Source: an uncultured Solobacterium sp.
GTDB lineage: Bacteria; Bacillota_I; Bacilli_A; Erysipelotrichales; Erysipelotrichaceae
Length of the DNA: 64,000 nucleotides
Direction of reading: 5' to 3'
Assembly (NCBI GenBank): GCA_900552125.1
Contig: URYK01000003.1
Location: 62,001 to 126,000 of the forward strand
The notes beneath the pieces are model-generated. The model did no database searches. It was given only the letters and a program-made list of their open reading frames with translations, and was not told where the DNA came from. Of this stretch, positions 1 through 7,932 are shown in pieces. The first letter of the stretch is position 1; the number at the start of each line of letters is the position of its first letter. Made by a program: the position numbers and the translations under genes.

Positions 1-1
1 G

Positions 2-556
2 ATTAAACAAGCTTATCGTAAATTAGCTAAGAAATATCATCCAGATGTTAATAAGGATCCTGGAGCTGAAGAAAAGTTTAAACAGATTCAGAATGCTTAT
101 CAGCAGGCTCTTGATTATAAAAAACATGGAAATGCTTCATGGCAGAATTCTCAGGGCTACCAGGGATATCAAGGATATCAGGGTTACTCACAAAGTTCCT
201 TCAGCAATGATTATCAGGCAGCGGTGAATTATATCAATGCCGGTCATTTTAGAGAAGCTCTTCATGTATTAGAAAATATTTCACAAAGAGATGCTTCCTG
301 GTATTATTTATATGCAATCTGTAATTATAGTTTAGGAAATCAGATTGCGGCTATGGAGGCAGCTGAAAAAGCATGTGAGATGGATCCTAGCAATCCACAG
401 TATCGTCAGCTTTACGCAACAATGCAGAATGGCAGAATGCGTTATCAGAGAATGCAAAGTCCATATGGGGGAAATATGCAGAATCTATGCTGTCAGATCA
501 TGATTTGTAATATGTGTTTAGGTGGAGGCTGTTTTCCATATTTTATTTGTTGTTAA
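2..556 (+). CDS. J-domain (DnaJ-like) protein, 5' partial
   Basis: The gene enters from the left edge, so its start is missing. Reading from base 2, the first residues are the end of a J domain: helix II, the HPD motif (in YHPDV), then helix III. J domains stimulate the ATPase of DnaK-type Hsp70 chaperones through HPD. A Gly/Tyr/Gln-rich linker follows, made of three GYQ-type repeats (bases about 155-190). Next is a TPR-like helical stretch (about 224-420), and the protein ends in an unusual Cys-rich hydrophobic tail with CC and CC at the end. It has no zinc-finger CR domain like true DnaJ, so this is a specialised J protein, perhaps membrane-associated. A strong terminator follows directly. 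Confidence 0.85.
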   Translation: MKQAYRKLAKKYHPDVNKDPGAEEKFKQIQNAYQQALDYKKHGNASWQNSQGYQGYQGYQGYSQSSFSNDYQAAVNYINAGHFREALHVLENISQRDASWYYLYAICNYSLGNQIAAMEAAEKACEMDPSNPQYRQLYATMQNGRMRYQRMQSPYGGNMQNLCCQIMICNMCLGGGCFPYFICC

Positions 557-578
557 CAGGAGAAAATCCTGTTTTTTT
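557..578 (+). terminator. Rho-independent terminator of the J-domain gene
   Basis: CAGGA and TCCTG form a stem around a GAAAA loop, followed by seven T. It begins one base after the stop codon. Confidence 0.85.
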
Positions 579-601
579 ATATTCTGACAAAACGAATAGC
601 A

Positions 602-629
602 TTGACAAAGTAAGGATTTAGAGTATTAT
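602..629 (+). promoter_or_regulatory. Promoter of the first feo operon
   Basis: TTGACA at 602-607 and TATTAT at 624-629 are separated by 16 bases and lie about 45 bases before feoA. I do not see here the GTTAG inverted repeats that mark the second feo operon. Confidence 0.6.
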
Positions 630-675
630 ATTTATGGAACTTATATAAGGTTAACATTTAGAAAGCTGGGAGATT

Positions 676-909
676 ATGACAACATTAAATCATATACAGC
701 CAGGGAATGGCGGAGTTATAAAAAGTGTAGGCGGAAAGGGAGCCCTACGCAGACGTTTATTAGATATGGGGCTAACGCCACGTACAAAAGTTTTTGTGAA
801 TAAAGTTGCACCTATGGGTGATCCGATGGAGTTAAGTTTACGCGGGTATGTCTTAACTTTACGTTTAGAAGATGCTGCAAATATCGAAGTTGAATTGGAG
901 AATGAGTAA
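676..909 (+). CDS. feoA: FeoA, small SH3-like iron-transport protein (first copy)
   Basis: A 77-residue protein of the FeoA family. FeoA is a cytoplasmic SH3-fold protein needed with FeoB for Fe(II) uptake. The family pattern is visible: an N-terminal strand, the R-RRLLDMGLTP segment, a VAPMGDP turn and the strand RGY-L-LR near the end. A ribosome site (CTGGGAGA) precedes the ATG. The stop codon overlaps the feoB start by one base (TAATG), so the two are translationally coupled. It closely resembles the second FeoA of the other operon (36887-37108), which shares the DMGLT, KVAP-GDP and RGY elements. Confidence 0.93.
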   Translation: MTTLNHIQPGNGGVIKSVGGKGALRRRLLDMGLTPRTKVFVNKVAPMGDPMELSLRGYVLTLRLEDAANIEVELENE

Positions 910-2924
910 TGGAAGAAGTATTAATCGCATTAGCAGGAAATCAGAACTGCGGGAAAACAACCTTATTTAATCGCTTGACTGGCAGTAATCAGCATGTTGG
1001 GAATTTTCCTGGTGTTACCGTTGAAAAGAAAATGGGGAAGATCAAATCATTTAAAGAAGCATCTTTAGTTGATTTACCTGGTATTTATTCATTATCACCA
1101 TATACAAGTGAAGAAGTAGTCACAAGAGATTTTATTTTAAAAGATCATCCTGATCTTATTATCAATATCGTTGATGCGACGAATATAGAACGTAATTTAT
1201 ACTTGTCTTTACAATTAATGGAATTACAGATTCCGATGGTAATTGCGTTAAATATGATGGATGAAGTAATTGCAAGCGGGAATAGTATTGATGTTGAGAA
1301 ATTAAGTAAAGCTCTTCGTATCCCAGTTGTGCCAATTTCCGCAAGTAAAAATGAGGGAATTGAAGATCTGATTCATGTAGTGAAAAAACAGGTTAAAAAT
1401 CAGGAACAGGCAGTGAATCTGGATTTCTGCCAAGGAGAAGTACATCGTGCAATACATTCCATAGCGCATATTATTGAAGATCATGCGAAAGAAGCAGGTG
1501 TACCAACCCGTTTTGCTTCTACTAAACTTGTAGAAGGAGATGAGCCAATGCGAAAAGAGCTACAGCTGCACAATGATGATATTGATATTATTGAAAAAAT
1601 CGTAAAAAGCATGGAAGATGCCTTACAGACGGATCGTGAAGCGGCATTAGCAGATATGCGTTATTCTTTTATAGAAGAAGTGGTAGCAGATTGTGTAGTT
1701 AAAAAGAATGTATCAACAGCACAGGCTCGCAGTGAGAAAATCGATCGTATCTTGACTCATAAATATTTTGGTATTCCTATCTTTATTTTAATTATGCTAT
1801 GTATCTTCTATTTGACATTTGGACCAATAGGTGGAAATATGCAGGCATTATTAGAAGAAGGAATTGCTTATGCGACAGATGGTTTATCGAACTTACTGAC
1901 ATCTTTAGGGGTTAGTGAATGGCTCCATGCCTTGTTGATTGATGGAGTTTGTAATGGAGTAGGCAGTGTCTTATCTTTCCTACCAGTCATTGTGACATTG
2001 TTTTTCTTCTTGTCATTACTGGAAGATAGCGGATATATGGCACGTGTAGCTTTTGTTATGGATAAACTGTTAAGAAAAATAGGGTTATCCGGTAGAAGTT
2101 TTGTACCTATGTTAATAGGTTTTGGATGTAGTGTGCCTGCAATCATGTCAGCTCGTACGTTAAGCAGTGAACGTGATCGTAAGATGACAATTATTGTTAC
2201 GCCATTTATGTCCTGTAGTGCTAAACTTCCAATATATGGAATGATTACAGCAGCATTCTTTCCTGAACATACAGCTCTTGTATTAATCAGTGTTTATATC
2301 ATTGGTATACTTGTAGCAATTATTTCTGCACTGTTATTGAAAAATACAATATTTAAGGGTGATAGTATTCCATTCGTTATGGAATTGCCGGCATATCGTA
2401 TACCAAGTGCGAAAAGTGTAGTTTTACATATGTGGGAAAAGGCAAAAGACTTCATGCGTAAAGCCTTTACTATTATCTTTGTGGCTAGTATTGTTATCTG
2501 GTTCTTACAGAGCTATGATCTTTCCTTTACTGCAGTAAGTGATTCACAGGATTCCATATTAGCTAGCATTGGAACCTTCATTTCACATATCTTTGCGCCA
2601 TTAGGTTTCCATGATTGGCGAGCAAGTACAGCTTTAGTAACAGGAATTACCGCAAAAGAAAGTGTTGTTTCAACGCTAAGTGTGCTGACACAGACTTCTA
2701 GTGATGCAGGATTAAGTGCAGCTTTACAGTCTATCTTTACACCTGTTTCTGCCTTTGCTTATTTATGTTTTACTGTATTATATATGCCATGTGTGGCAGC
2801 TTTTGCGGCTACAAGAAGAGAATTGGGCTCCATGAAACAGGCATTACTTGCGGCAGCTTATCAGACTGTAACTGCTTATATAGTTGCGTTTTCTGTATTT
2901 CAGATTGGATCACTATTCTTTTAA
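909..2924 (+). CDS. feoB: FeoB, ferrous iron transporter (first copy)
   Basis: A 671-residue Fe(II) transport protein in the cytoplasmic membrane. The N-terminal G domain shows G1 GNQNCGKTT (residues 10-18), G2 PGVT, G3 DLPG, G4 NMMD and a G5 SASKN-like segment. A helical linker follows, then a membrane domain from about residue 285 with the two Gate motifs characteristic of FeoB (MLIGFGCSVPAIM, and later CVAAFAATRRE). Length is normal for short FeoB proteins. It is the second gene of feoA-feoB-Cys-rich protein. A second, longer FeoB lies at 37156-39300. The two differ throughout, so this is not a recent duplication. Confidence 0.96.
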   Translation: MEEVLIALAGNQNCGKTTLFNRLTGSNQHVGNFPGVTVEKKMGKIKSFKEASLVDLPGIYSLSPYTSEEVVTRDFILKDHPDLIINIVDATNIERNLYLSLQLMELQIPMVIALNMMDEVIASGNSIDVEKLSKALRIPVVPISASKNEGIEDLIHVVKKQVKNQEQAVNLDFCQGEVHRAIHSIAHIIEDHAKEAGVPTRFASTKLVEGDEPMRKELQLHNDDIDIIEKIVKSMEDALQTDREAALADMRYSFIEEVVADCVVKKNVSTAQARSEKIDRILTHKYFGIPIFILIMLCIFYLTFGPIGGNMQALLEEGIAYATDGLSNLLTSLGVSEWLHALLIDGVCNGVGSVLSFLPVIVTLFFFLSLLEDSGYMARVAFVMDKLLRKIGLSGRSFVPMLIGFGCSVPAIMSARTLSSERDRKMTIIVTPFMSCSAKLPIYGMITAAFFPEHTALVLISVYIIGILVAIISALLLKNTIFKGDSIPFVMELPAYRIPSAKSVVLHMWEKAKDFMRKAFTIIFVASIVIWFLQSYDLSFTAVSDSQDSILASIGTFISHIFAPLGFHDWRASTALVTGITAKESVVSTLSVLTQTSSDAGLSAALQSIFTPVSAFAYLCFTVLYMPCVAAFAATRRELGSMKQALLAAAYQTVTAYIVAFSVFQIGSLFF

Positions 2925-2972
2925 CATATTTTAGTATATTGCATAGATTGATGTATATAAGGAAGTGAGTTT

Positions 2973-3164
2973 ATGAACTTTGCGGATATTCTAGTGATTG
3001 CGATCGTATTGCTTATATTAGCTATAATCGTGTATCTTACTAGACCTAAAAATAAAGATTCACAGTGTGGCAGTTGTCAAAGTGATTGTTCCAGCTGTTC
3101 TGCTTTCTCTAACTTTTATGAAGATTATAAAAAAGATCATCATAATGATTCGACATCTGAATAA
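2973..3164 (+). CDS. FeoB-associated Cys-rich membrane protein
   Basis: A 63-residue protein with one N-terminal membrane helix (about residues 4-22), then a short Cys-rich stretch (CGSCQSDCSSC) and a C-terminal motif FYEDYKK. This matches the small FeoB-associated Cys-rich membrane protein family usually found just after feoB in Firmicutes. Its exact role is not established. The cysteines could bind Fe(II) or another metal at the transporter mouth. The ribosome site (GGAAGTGAG) and its place 48 bases after feoB support one operon. The copy after the other feoB (39331-39501) shares the layout and the LYEAYKK ending. Confidence 0.85.
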   Translation: MNFADILVIAIVLLILAIIVYLTRPKNKDSQCGSCQSDCSSCSAFSNFYEDYKKDHHNDSTSE

Positions 3165-3171
3165 TAAAATA

Positions 3172-3197
3172 GGCATGGAAAATTTCTATGCCTTTTG
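3172..3197 (+). terminator. Terminator of the first feo operon
   Basis: GGCATGGAAA pairs with TTTCTATGCC (one G-T wobble), followed by TTTT. It lies seven bases after the stop codon. Confidence 0.7.
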
Positions 3198-3224
3198 TTA
3201 TGATATACAAAAGGAGTTGTAGTT

Positions 3225-3725
3225 ATGCGTATAGTTGAATTATGGAATACAGACTTAAAACAATCGTATGCTTTATTTAATACCTTTCCTAAAGAGGAAA
3301 ATGGTTTTGTGAATAATGCCTATGGATATACATTTGAAAAATTTATAGATTACGTTTGTGCTAAAGCAGAAAACTCTAAAAGCAGAAACCTACAGAAAGG
3401 CTTTGTGCCGGATACAGTATATATCTTAATAAATGATGATGAAAAGTATGTAGGAATATTTAATTTTCGCCATTACCTGAATGAATTTTTAAGAGATGGT
3501 CCAGGACATATCGGTTATGGTATTTCACCTGAATATAGAGGTAAAGGTTATGCATCTAAAGGATTGAGTCTGGTTTTAGATGTCGCAAGAAAAAAAATTC
3601 CGGAAGATGAAATTTATCTTGAATGCTTTAAGACCAATAAAGCTTCTTTACAGGTTCAGCTTCATAATGGGGCATATATTCATCATGAAACAGATGATCA
3701 TTATTTAACAAGGATAAAAAAGTAA
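3225..3725 (+). CDS. GNAT family N-acetyltransferase
   Basis: A 166-residue protein of the GCN5-related acetyltransferase superfamily, which moves an acetyl group from acetyl-CoA to an amine. The acetyl-CoA loop is visible as R-G-K-G-Y-A at residues 105-110, after a GHIGYGISPEYRG strand-turn (residues 94-106). The ending with LE-FKTNKASLQV fits motif B, where a side-chain-bearing helix follows. The substrate cannot be told from sequence. It sits between the feo terminator and the carbonic-anhydrase-like gene, with only 15 bases to the latter, so those two may be cotranscribed. Confidence 0.85.
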   Translation: MRIVELWNTDLKQSYALFNTFPKEENGFVNNAYGYTFEKFIDYVCAKAENSKSRNLQKGFVPDTVYILINDDEKYVGIFNFRHYLNEFLRDGPGHIGYGISPEYRGKGYASKGLSLVLDVARKKIPEDEIYLECFKTNKASLQVQLHNGAYIHHETDDHYLTRIKK

Positions 3726-3740
3726 GAGAGAGGTGTAGTT

Positions 3741-4253
3741 ATGATCATAGCTTATAGAGGTAAAAAGCCAGTTATTGCGGAAGATAGTTATCTTTCTAAA
3801 AACGCAACGATTATTGGTGATGTAACTTTAGAAAAAGGCAGTAGTGTTTTCTTTCATACGGTAGTACGTGGAGATAAAGATGCAATCTTTATCGGTGAAA
3901 ATAGTAACATACAAGATAATTGTACATTACATACAGACCCTGGACATGAACTAAAAATAGGAAAATGTGTAACCGTAGGCCATAATGCTATATTACATGG
4001 CTGTATCATTGAAGATGAAGTATTGATTGGTATGGGTGCAATTATTTTAAATGAAGCAGTAATAGGAAAGCATAGTATTATCGGAGCTGGCGCAGTAGTA
4101 ACACAGGGACAGATTATTCCAGAAAATAGTCTTGTGGTAGGATGTCCTGCCAAAATCATTAAACAGGTAAATGCAGCTCAAGTAGAAGAAATAAAAGAAA
4201 ATGCACTGCATTATGCAGAACTTGGAAGAGAATATAAAGAAATGGAAGTCTAG
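3741..4253 (+). CDS. Gamma-carbonic-anhydrase-like hexapeptide protein
   Basis: A 170-residue left-handed beta-helix protein. Hexapeptide repeats run through most of the length (for example IIGDVT, IGKCVT, IEDEVLIG, IGKHSIIGAGAVV). Three histidines in the right places (HTVVRGD, NCTLHTD, VGHNAILHG) match the trimer-interface metal ligands of the gamma-class carbonic anhydrase family (YrdA/PaaY type). Many members bind Zn or Fe, but few have proven CO2 hydration activity, so the enzymatic role is inferred. The ribosome site GAGAGGTG precedes the ATG. Confidence 0.88.
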   Translation: MIIAYRGKKPVIAEDSYLSKNATIIGDVTLEKGSSVFFHTVVRGDKDAIFIGENSNIQDNCTLHTDPGHELKIGKCVTVGHNAILHGCIIEDEVLIGMGAIILNEAVIGKHSIIGAGAVVTQGQIIPENSLVVGCPAKIIKQVNAAQVEEIKENALHYAELGREYKEMEV

Positions 4254-4310
4254 AATGATGTATAAAGGTTTCACTTTTTCCCATACTAAGGATGAAAAAG
4301 GAGTGGAACT

Positions 4311-5006
4311 ATGTTTGAACATAAGAAAAAATTATTACGAGCAGTAAAAGTAGAAAAACCAAATCCGCAATATGCAGTTTTAATGCAGGAACAGCTTGGA
4401 GGCTGCAATGGAGAAGTAAAAGCCGCAATGCAGTATTTATCACAGAGCTTTCGCGCAAAGGATCCAGTATTTAAAGATTTACTATTGGATATCGGCAGTG
4501 AAGAATTGAGTCATATGGAAATGGTGGCAGAAACAATCAATTTATTAAATGGTCATGAAGTAGATCATACACAAGTATCAGCAGGTGAAATTGAAACTAT
4601 GACGACATTTGGATTAAATCCTGCCTTGATCAATTCCAGCGGACATCCTTGGACTGCTGATTATGTTACCGTAACAGGAGATTTAGTTGCGGATTTACTA
4701 GCAGATATTGCCAGTGAACAGCGTGCAAAAGTGGTTTATGAATATTTATATCGTCAGATTGATGATAAATATGTAAAAGAAACAATCATGTTTTTATTGG
4801 AACGTGAAGAAGCACATAATGCATTATTATGTGAAGCGTTGAATAAACTGACTGATGAAGGAAGTAATAAAAACTTTGGATTAAGCGAAGATAGCCGTTT
4901 ATATTTTGACTTATCGAAACCCGGACGCTATTTTGATGATCCAGATCCAAAACCAGTGAAAATGGCAAATGCTAAAGATTCAAAGAAATCAAAATCTAAG
5001 AAATAA
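4311..5006 (+). CDS. Manganese catalase family protein
   Basis: A 231-residue protein of the dimanganese catalase (CotJC-like) family, which breaks hydrogen peroxide to water and oxygen without heme. The four-helix-bundle ligands can be followed: Glu35 (CNGE), Glu65 with His68 (E-LSH), Glu136 (SEQRAK) and Glu166 with His169 (REEAHN). They match the ligand pattern of characterised Mn catalases. The C-terminal tail is Lys/Ser-rich. In an anaerobe this would serve oxidative defence. It is followed by a strong terminator and seems to stand alone, 57 bases after the carbonic-anhydrase-like gene. Confidence 0.9.
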   Translation: MFEHKKKLLRAVKVEKPNPQYAVLMQEQLGGCNGEVKAAMQYLSQSFRAKDPVFKDLLLDIGSEELSHMEMVAETINLLNGHEVDHTQVSAGEIETMTTFGLNPALINSSGHPWTADYVTVTGDLVADLLADIASEQRAKVVYEYLYRQIDDKYVKETIMFLLEREEAHNALLCEALNKLTDEGSNKNFGLSEDSRLYFDLSKPGRYFDDPDPKPVKMANAKDSKKSKSKK

Positions 5007-5012
5007 GTATGT

Positions 5013-5050
5013 AACGAAATAACTTCTAATAAAAGTCATTTCGTTTTTTT
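5013..5050 (+). terminator. Terminator of the Mn catalase gene
   Basis: AACGAAAT-ACTT pairs with AAGT-ATTTCGTT (one mismatch), followed by a run of T at 5044-5050. Confidence 0.85.
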
Positions 5051-5080
5051 ATTTTGTGTTACTCTATTACTTTATGTTAA

Positions 5081-5458
5081 TATAAATTTAGATATGATAG
5101 TACTAGGGAGAGAGTTTATAGTTCAACACAAGGAAAAACCTGGGATGAGAGAGTATATGAAATGTCTGCCTGGGATACTTACTTCTTTCAGTCTGGTATG
5201 GAAGATAAACAGCCATATTTCTTTCACATGAATAAGATTGATGAGCATATGGGTTTTTATACAAGTAATGATGAGGGATGTATTTATCGAAGTCATGGAG
5301 GAAAAACAATAGAAAAGATCAAGGTTGATGAAAATATATCCTATTTTCTAGGGCCATTATACCAAGAAGATGCTTTGTATATGAGCGGTATAGATAAGAA
5401 TCATGCAGAACATATATATCGTAGTGAAGATGATGGGAAGACATGGAAAAAACTATAA
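5081..5458 (+). pseudogene. Decayed fragment of a BNR/Asp-box repeat protein
   Basis: This open frame runs from the stop codon at 5078 but has no start codon before 5162. Translation is coherent from before that ATG: SSTQGKTW at 5120-5143 is an Asp-box (S-x-D-x-G-x-x-W type). A degenerate box SHGGKT (about 5292-5309) and a clean box SEDDGKTWKK (about 5422-5451) follow. Asp-boxes form beta-propeller blades in sialidases and related secreted proteins. At most three blades remain and there is no signal peptide or ribosome site, so I read this as the 3' remnant of a larger gene. A short protein from 5162 is possible but unlikely. Confidence 0.6.
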
Positions 5459-5577
5459 TAAGACAAGGATTAGATAGAATTTCGAAATTTATAGATTGTT
5501 TTAGTGTCTTTTTTCAGTAAAAAAAGATATACTATGATATATAATCGTCATAATTGATGATGGAAGGAGAAAATAAC

Positions 5578-6462
5578 ATGAAAGAAACAATCAAATTAAT
5601 TGGTAATACACCTTTATATCATGTAGAGAATACAAATGTTTACGTGAAACTTGAAAAATATAATATTGGGGGCAGTGTAAAAGACCGTGCTGTATTAGGA
5701 ATGCTTGAAAAAGCGATGGAAAGAAAAGAAATTACATCAGATACTGTATTGGTAGAAGCAACAAGCGGAAATACAGGAGTTGCTTTGGCAATGCTTGGGG
5801 CGGTGTATCATATACCGGTAATCATTATTATGCCTGAAACAATGAGTATGGAACGTCGTCAGCTGATTAAAGCTTATGGGGCAACTCTGGTTTTAACACC
5901 AGGAAGTAAAGGCATGAAGGGTGCTATGGAAGAAATGGAACGTTTATTGAATGAACATTCCAATTATCGCTGTTTATCACAGTTTGATAATCCAGACAAT
6001 CCTAATATGCATTATGAAACTACAGGAAAAGAAATTCTGGAACAGTTACCTGATGTTGATATTTTTGTGGCAGGTATTGGTACAGGAGGAACATTCACAG
6101 GTGTATCTAAACGCTTGAAAGAACATAATCCTGATATTTTATGCATCGCTGGTGAACCAGAAAAGAGTGCTATCTTAAGTGGACGTGAGGCTGGACCTCA
6201 TAAGATTCAAGGAATTGGAGCTAATTTTGTTCCTGCAAACTTCAATAGAGAACTTGCGGATGATATATTGCTGATTTCTGATCAGGAAGCTATTTTTGAA
6301 ACAGTTCGTTTTGCGAAAGAAACAGGTATTTTAGTTGGAATTAGTTCAGGTGCAAACATTGCGCTTGCAAAACGTTTATCTTTGCGTTATCCAGGAAAGA
6401 AAATCGTGACAATTGCGCCAGATGGTGGAGAAAAATACCTTTCAGTGTTGGATTTTGATTAA
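5578..6462 (+). CDS. cysK: Cysteine synthase (O-acetylserine sulfhydrylase)
   Basis: A 294-residue PLP enzyme that makes cysteine from O-acetylserine and sulfide. The family opening LIGNTPL is present, Lys35 in GGSVKDR is the PLP lysine, ATSGNTG (61-67) is the substrate loop, and GIGTGGTFTG is the PLP phosphate loop. I chose the ATG at 5578 because AAGGAGA lies just before it. An upstream in-frame ATG at 5554 would add residues outside the family. cysE follows with one base between the genes, so the two steps from serine to cysteine are coupled. Confidence 0.95.
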   Translation: MKETIKLIGNTPLYHVENTNVYVKLEKYNIGGSVKDRAVLGMLEKAMERKEITSDTVLVEATSGNTGVALAMLGAVYHIPVIIIMPETMSMERRQLIKAYGATLVLTPGSKGMKGAMEEMERLLNEHSNYRCLSQFDNPDNPNMHYETTGKEILEQLPDVDIFVAGIGTGGTFTGVSKRLKEHNPDILCIAGEPEKSAILSGREAGPHKIQGIGANFVPANFNRELADDILLISDQEAIFETVRFAKETGILVGISSGANIALAKRLSLRYPGKKIVTIAPDGGEKYLSVLDFD

Positions 6463-6463
6463 T

Positions 6464-7003
6464 ATGTTTAGAGTTTTAAAAGATATCAACTATAATTTAA
6501 CTCGTTCCTTACAAAATGATCCATCTGCGCATTCGAAATTAGAGATATTCTTGCTGTATCCACACATTAAAGCATTAGCTTTTCATCGTGTATCGCATTT
6601 TCTATACAAACATAAACTCTTTTTCCTTGCACGATTAAATTCAAACATTGCGCGTCATTGGACTGGAATTGAAATTCATCCGGGTGCAACGATTGGAAGA
6701 GGTTTGATTATTGATCATGGAATGGGAGTTGTTATCGGAGAAACTGCGGTAATTGGTGATGACTGTTTACTGTATCATGGAGTAACTTTGGGAGGTACAG
6801 GAAAACAGCACGCAAAACGTCATCCTACCTTAGGAAATCGTGTAATGATTGGTGCTGGGGCTAAATGTTTAGGTAATATTACAATTGAAGATGATGCCAA
6901 AGTAGGTGCCAATGCAGTTGTGATTACGGATGTGCCTAAAGGAGCGACTTATATAGGATTAGCCGCAAAAGATAAACGTAAAAAACATTGTATATACTTT
7001 TAA
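6464..7003 (+). CDS. cysE: Serine O-acetyltransferase
   Basis: A 179-residue short CysE, which makes O-acetylserine from serine and acetyl-CoA. The C-terminal half is a left-handed beta-helix with the catalytic region IDHGMGVVIGET and the loop HGVTLGGTGK. The N-terminal helical domain is the short Firmicutes form. I start it at the ATG one base after the cysK stop. An earlier in-frame start at 6413 would lie inside cysK. There is no separate ribosome site, so translation probably depends on coupling to cysK. CysK and CysE are known to form the cysteine synthase complex in other bacteria. Confidence 0.93.
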   Translation: MFRVLKDINYNLTRSLQNDPSAHSKLEIFLLYPHIKALAFHRVSHFLYKHKLFFLARLNSNIARHWTGIEIHPGATIGRGLIIDHGMGVVIGETAVIGDDCLLYHGVTLGGTGKQHAKRHPTLGNRVMIGAGAKCLGNITIEDDAKVGANAVVITDVPKGATYIGLAAKDKRKKHCIYF

Positions 7004-7017
7004 CGAAAAGATAATGA

Positions 7018-7062
7018 AAAAGATATGATTGTATAACTATTATACGTTTCATATCTTTTTTT
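7018..7062 (+). terminator. Terminator of cysK-cysE
   Basis: AAAGATATGA and TCATATCTTT form a stem around a loop of about 20 bases, followed by a T run. Confidence 0.75.
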
Positions 7063-7088
7063 GTTGAAAATGATTGATGAGATTTTTA

Positions 7089-7635
7089 TCCTTTCACACA
7101 ATGTTTATTATATTCAAGATAGTGATTTTCTAATACTATGAAATTACAGCATCGTTCTTTAATGCTGTTTGGTAAGGTATCGTTTTGATAAGCATTATAT
7201 AGAAATTGAGCTTTTTTAATAACTGTTTCTTTGTTCTTCTTAAGATTCAGCCACTTAACTGATTTCTAATAAGCATAATATATTGTTGGTTGAGAGATTA
7301 TTTACATTATTTAAAGAAGTTGAAACAAATTTATAAACTTCTGGATTGTCAGGAACTGGAAACATATTATTAAAATTGATGGCACCATATTTGCCTCCAT
7401 CTATTTTATGAAAGTCTATTGTATTATGCATTTTAGTATGTTTTTCTTTAGGTGAGGAAAGTGGGATAACATATTTAATATCATTGTTAGATATTAATAT
7501 TCCAATAAATGGTTTATGAAAACTACTATTCTTATGTTCTTGAGGTATTTTTGAATAGACTTTTGCCCTTAAAAAGGAAGTATATTCTTTAGATATTTCA
7601 ACTAATTTAATTCGATTATTGTTTAATGACCACAT
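7089..7635 (-). pseudogene. Type III toxin of the ToxN/AbiQ family, frameshifted
   Basis: The minus-strand frame from 7635 encodes 126 residues that match the ToxN/AbiQ endoribonuclease family. Signs are the short N-terminal strand, the segment K-FIGILI-NN-KY-IPLSSPK, then K-HTKMHNTIDF and GGKYGAINFNNM-PVP. This frame stops at 7255-7257. Reading continues in another frame from about 7256 down to a TGA at 7089-7091, with KWLNLKKNKETVIKKAQ-LY and an RCCNF-VLE-H segment. That is the usual C-terminal helical part of the family. Removing one T from the TT at the junction restores about 181 codons, the expected length. So the toxin carries a one-base insertion, or the consensus has an error there. 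Confidence 0.8.
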
Positions 7636-7637
7636 GT

Positions 7638-7662
7638 AAAAAAGCCAGCCATTTCGGCTGGC
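7638..7662 (-). terminator. Terminator between the ToxI antitoxin RNA and toxN
   Basis: On the minus strand GCCAGCC-GAAAT-GGCTGGC is followed by six T and then, three bases later, the toxin ATG. In type III systems a terminator in this place sets the ratio of antitoxin RNA to toxin mRNA. Confidence 0.85.
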
Positions 7663-7721
7663 ACATTATTCATTCCCACTTAATGGTAGGGTACACCGCT
7701 TTTTAGATATCTCTATCTTCA
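7663..7721 (-). ncRNA. Putative ToxI-type antitoxin RNA, single repeat unit
   Basis: Between the minus-strand promoter and the terminator, the transcript contains about 36 bases (roughly 7663-7698) beginning GCGGTGTACCCTACC and continuing ATTAAGTGGGAATG. From memory this resembles the ToxI pseudoknot repeat of Pectobacterium (GGTG...CTACC...TTAAGTG). Type III antitoxins usually have two to six tandem repeats. Here only one fits in the space, and the bases ahead of it do not repeat it. Exact ends are estimated from the promoter. Confidence 0.6.
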
Positions 7722-7726
7722 TGCTT

Positions 7727-7755
7727 ATCATATATTAAAGGTACATGAAAGTCAA
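7727..7755 (-). promoter_or_regulatory. Promoter of the type III toxin-antitoxin locus
   Basis: On the minus strand TTGACT (7755-7750) and TATGAT (7732-7727) are 17 bases apart, just ahead of the antitoxin RNA. Confidence 0.75.
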
Positions 7756-7777
7756 CGAAATTTAGAAACATTTTTCA

Positions 7778-7842
7778 TTGACAGATTATATTATATCATA
7801 TTACGATATATCTGTAATTGATATATCGATAATAGATATATA
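7778..7842 (+). promoter_or_regulatory. Promoter with three phased GATATAT operator-like sites
   Basis: TTGACA at 7778-7783 is followed 18 bases later by TACGAT (7802-7807), a plausible -10. The palindrome GATATATC then occurs at 7805-7812 and 7820-7827, with GATATATA at 7835-7842. The three starts are exactly 15 bases apart. The array overlaps the -10 and the expected transcription start, which suits repression of the ABC exporter that follows. No regulator gene is adjacent. Confidence 0.5.
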
Positions 7843-7845
7843 GAG

Positions 7846-7932
7846 ATGGGAGAATTGCCTAAAAACACACTTCAGAAAACAGAACAATTAACAAACGCAA
7901 TGCAAAAGAAAGAGAGGAAAAAAACGATATGA
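7846..7932 (+). CDS. Possible 28-codon leader ORF overlapping the ABC start
   Basis: An ATG at 7846 opens a short frame rich in Lys, Gln and Thr (begins MGELPKN, ends KKERKKTI). Its TGA overlaps the ATG of the downstream ABC ATPase gene. The ribosome site of that gene (AGAGAGG) lies inside it. It has no good ribosome site of its own. It may be a leader peptide coupling translation, the remnant of a regulator, or chance. Confidence 0.2.
   Translation: MGELPKNTLQKTEQLTNAMQKKERKKTI

Noticed and set aside
45..227. A 60-codon frame at the left edge
   Set aside because: It is a shadow of the J-domain gene, which is read in another frame from base 2 and contains the HPD motif.
2765..2968. A Cys-rich 67-codon frame at the end of the first feoB
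   Set aside because: It lies almost wholly inside feoB in another frame and has no ribosome site. The real Cys-rich protein starts at 2973.
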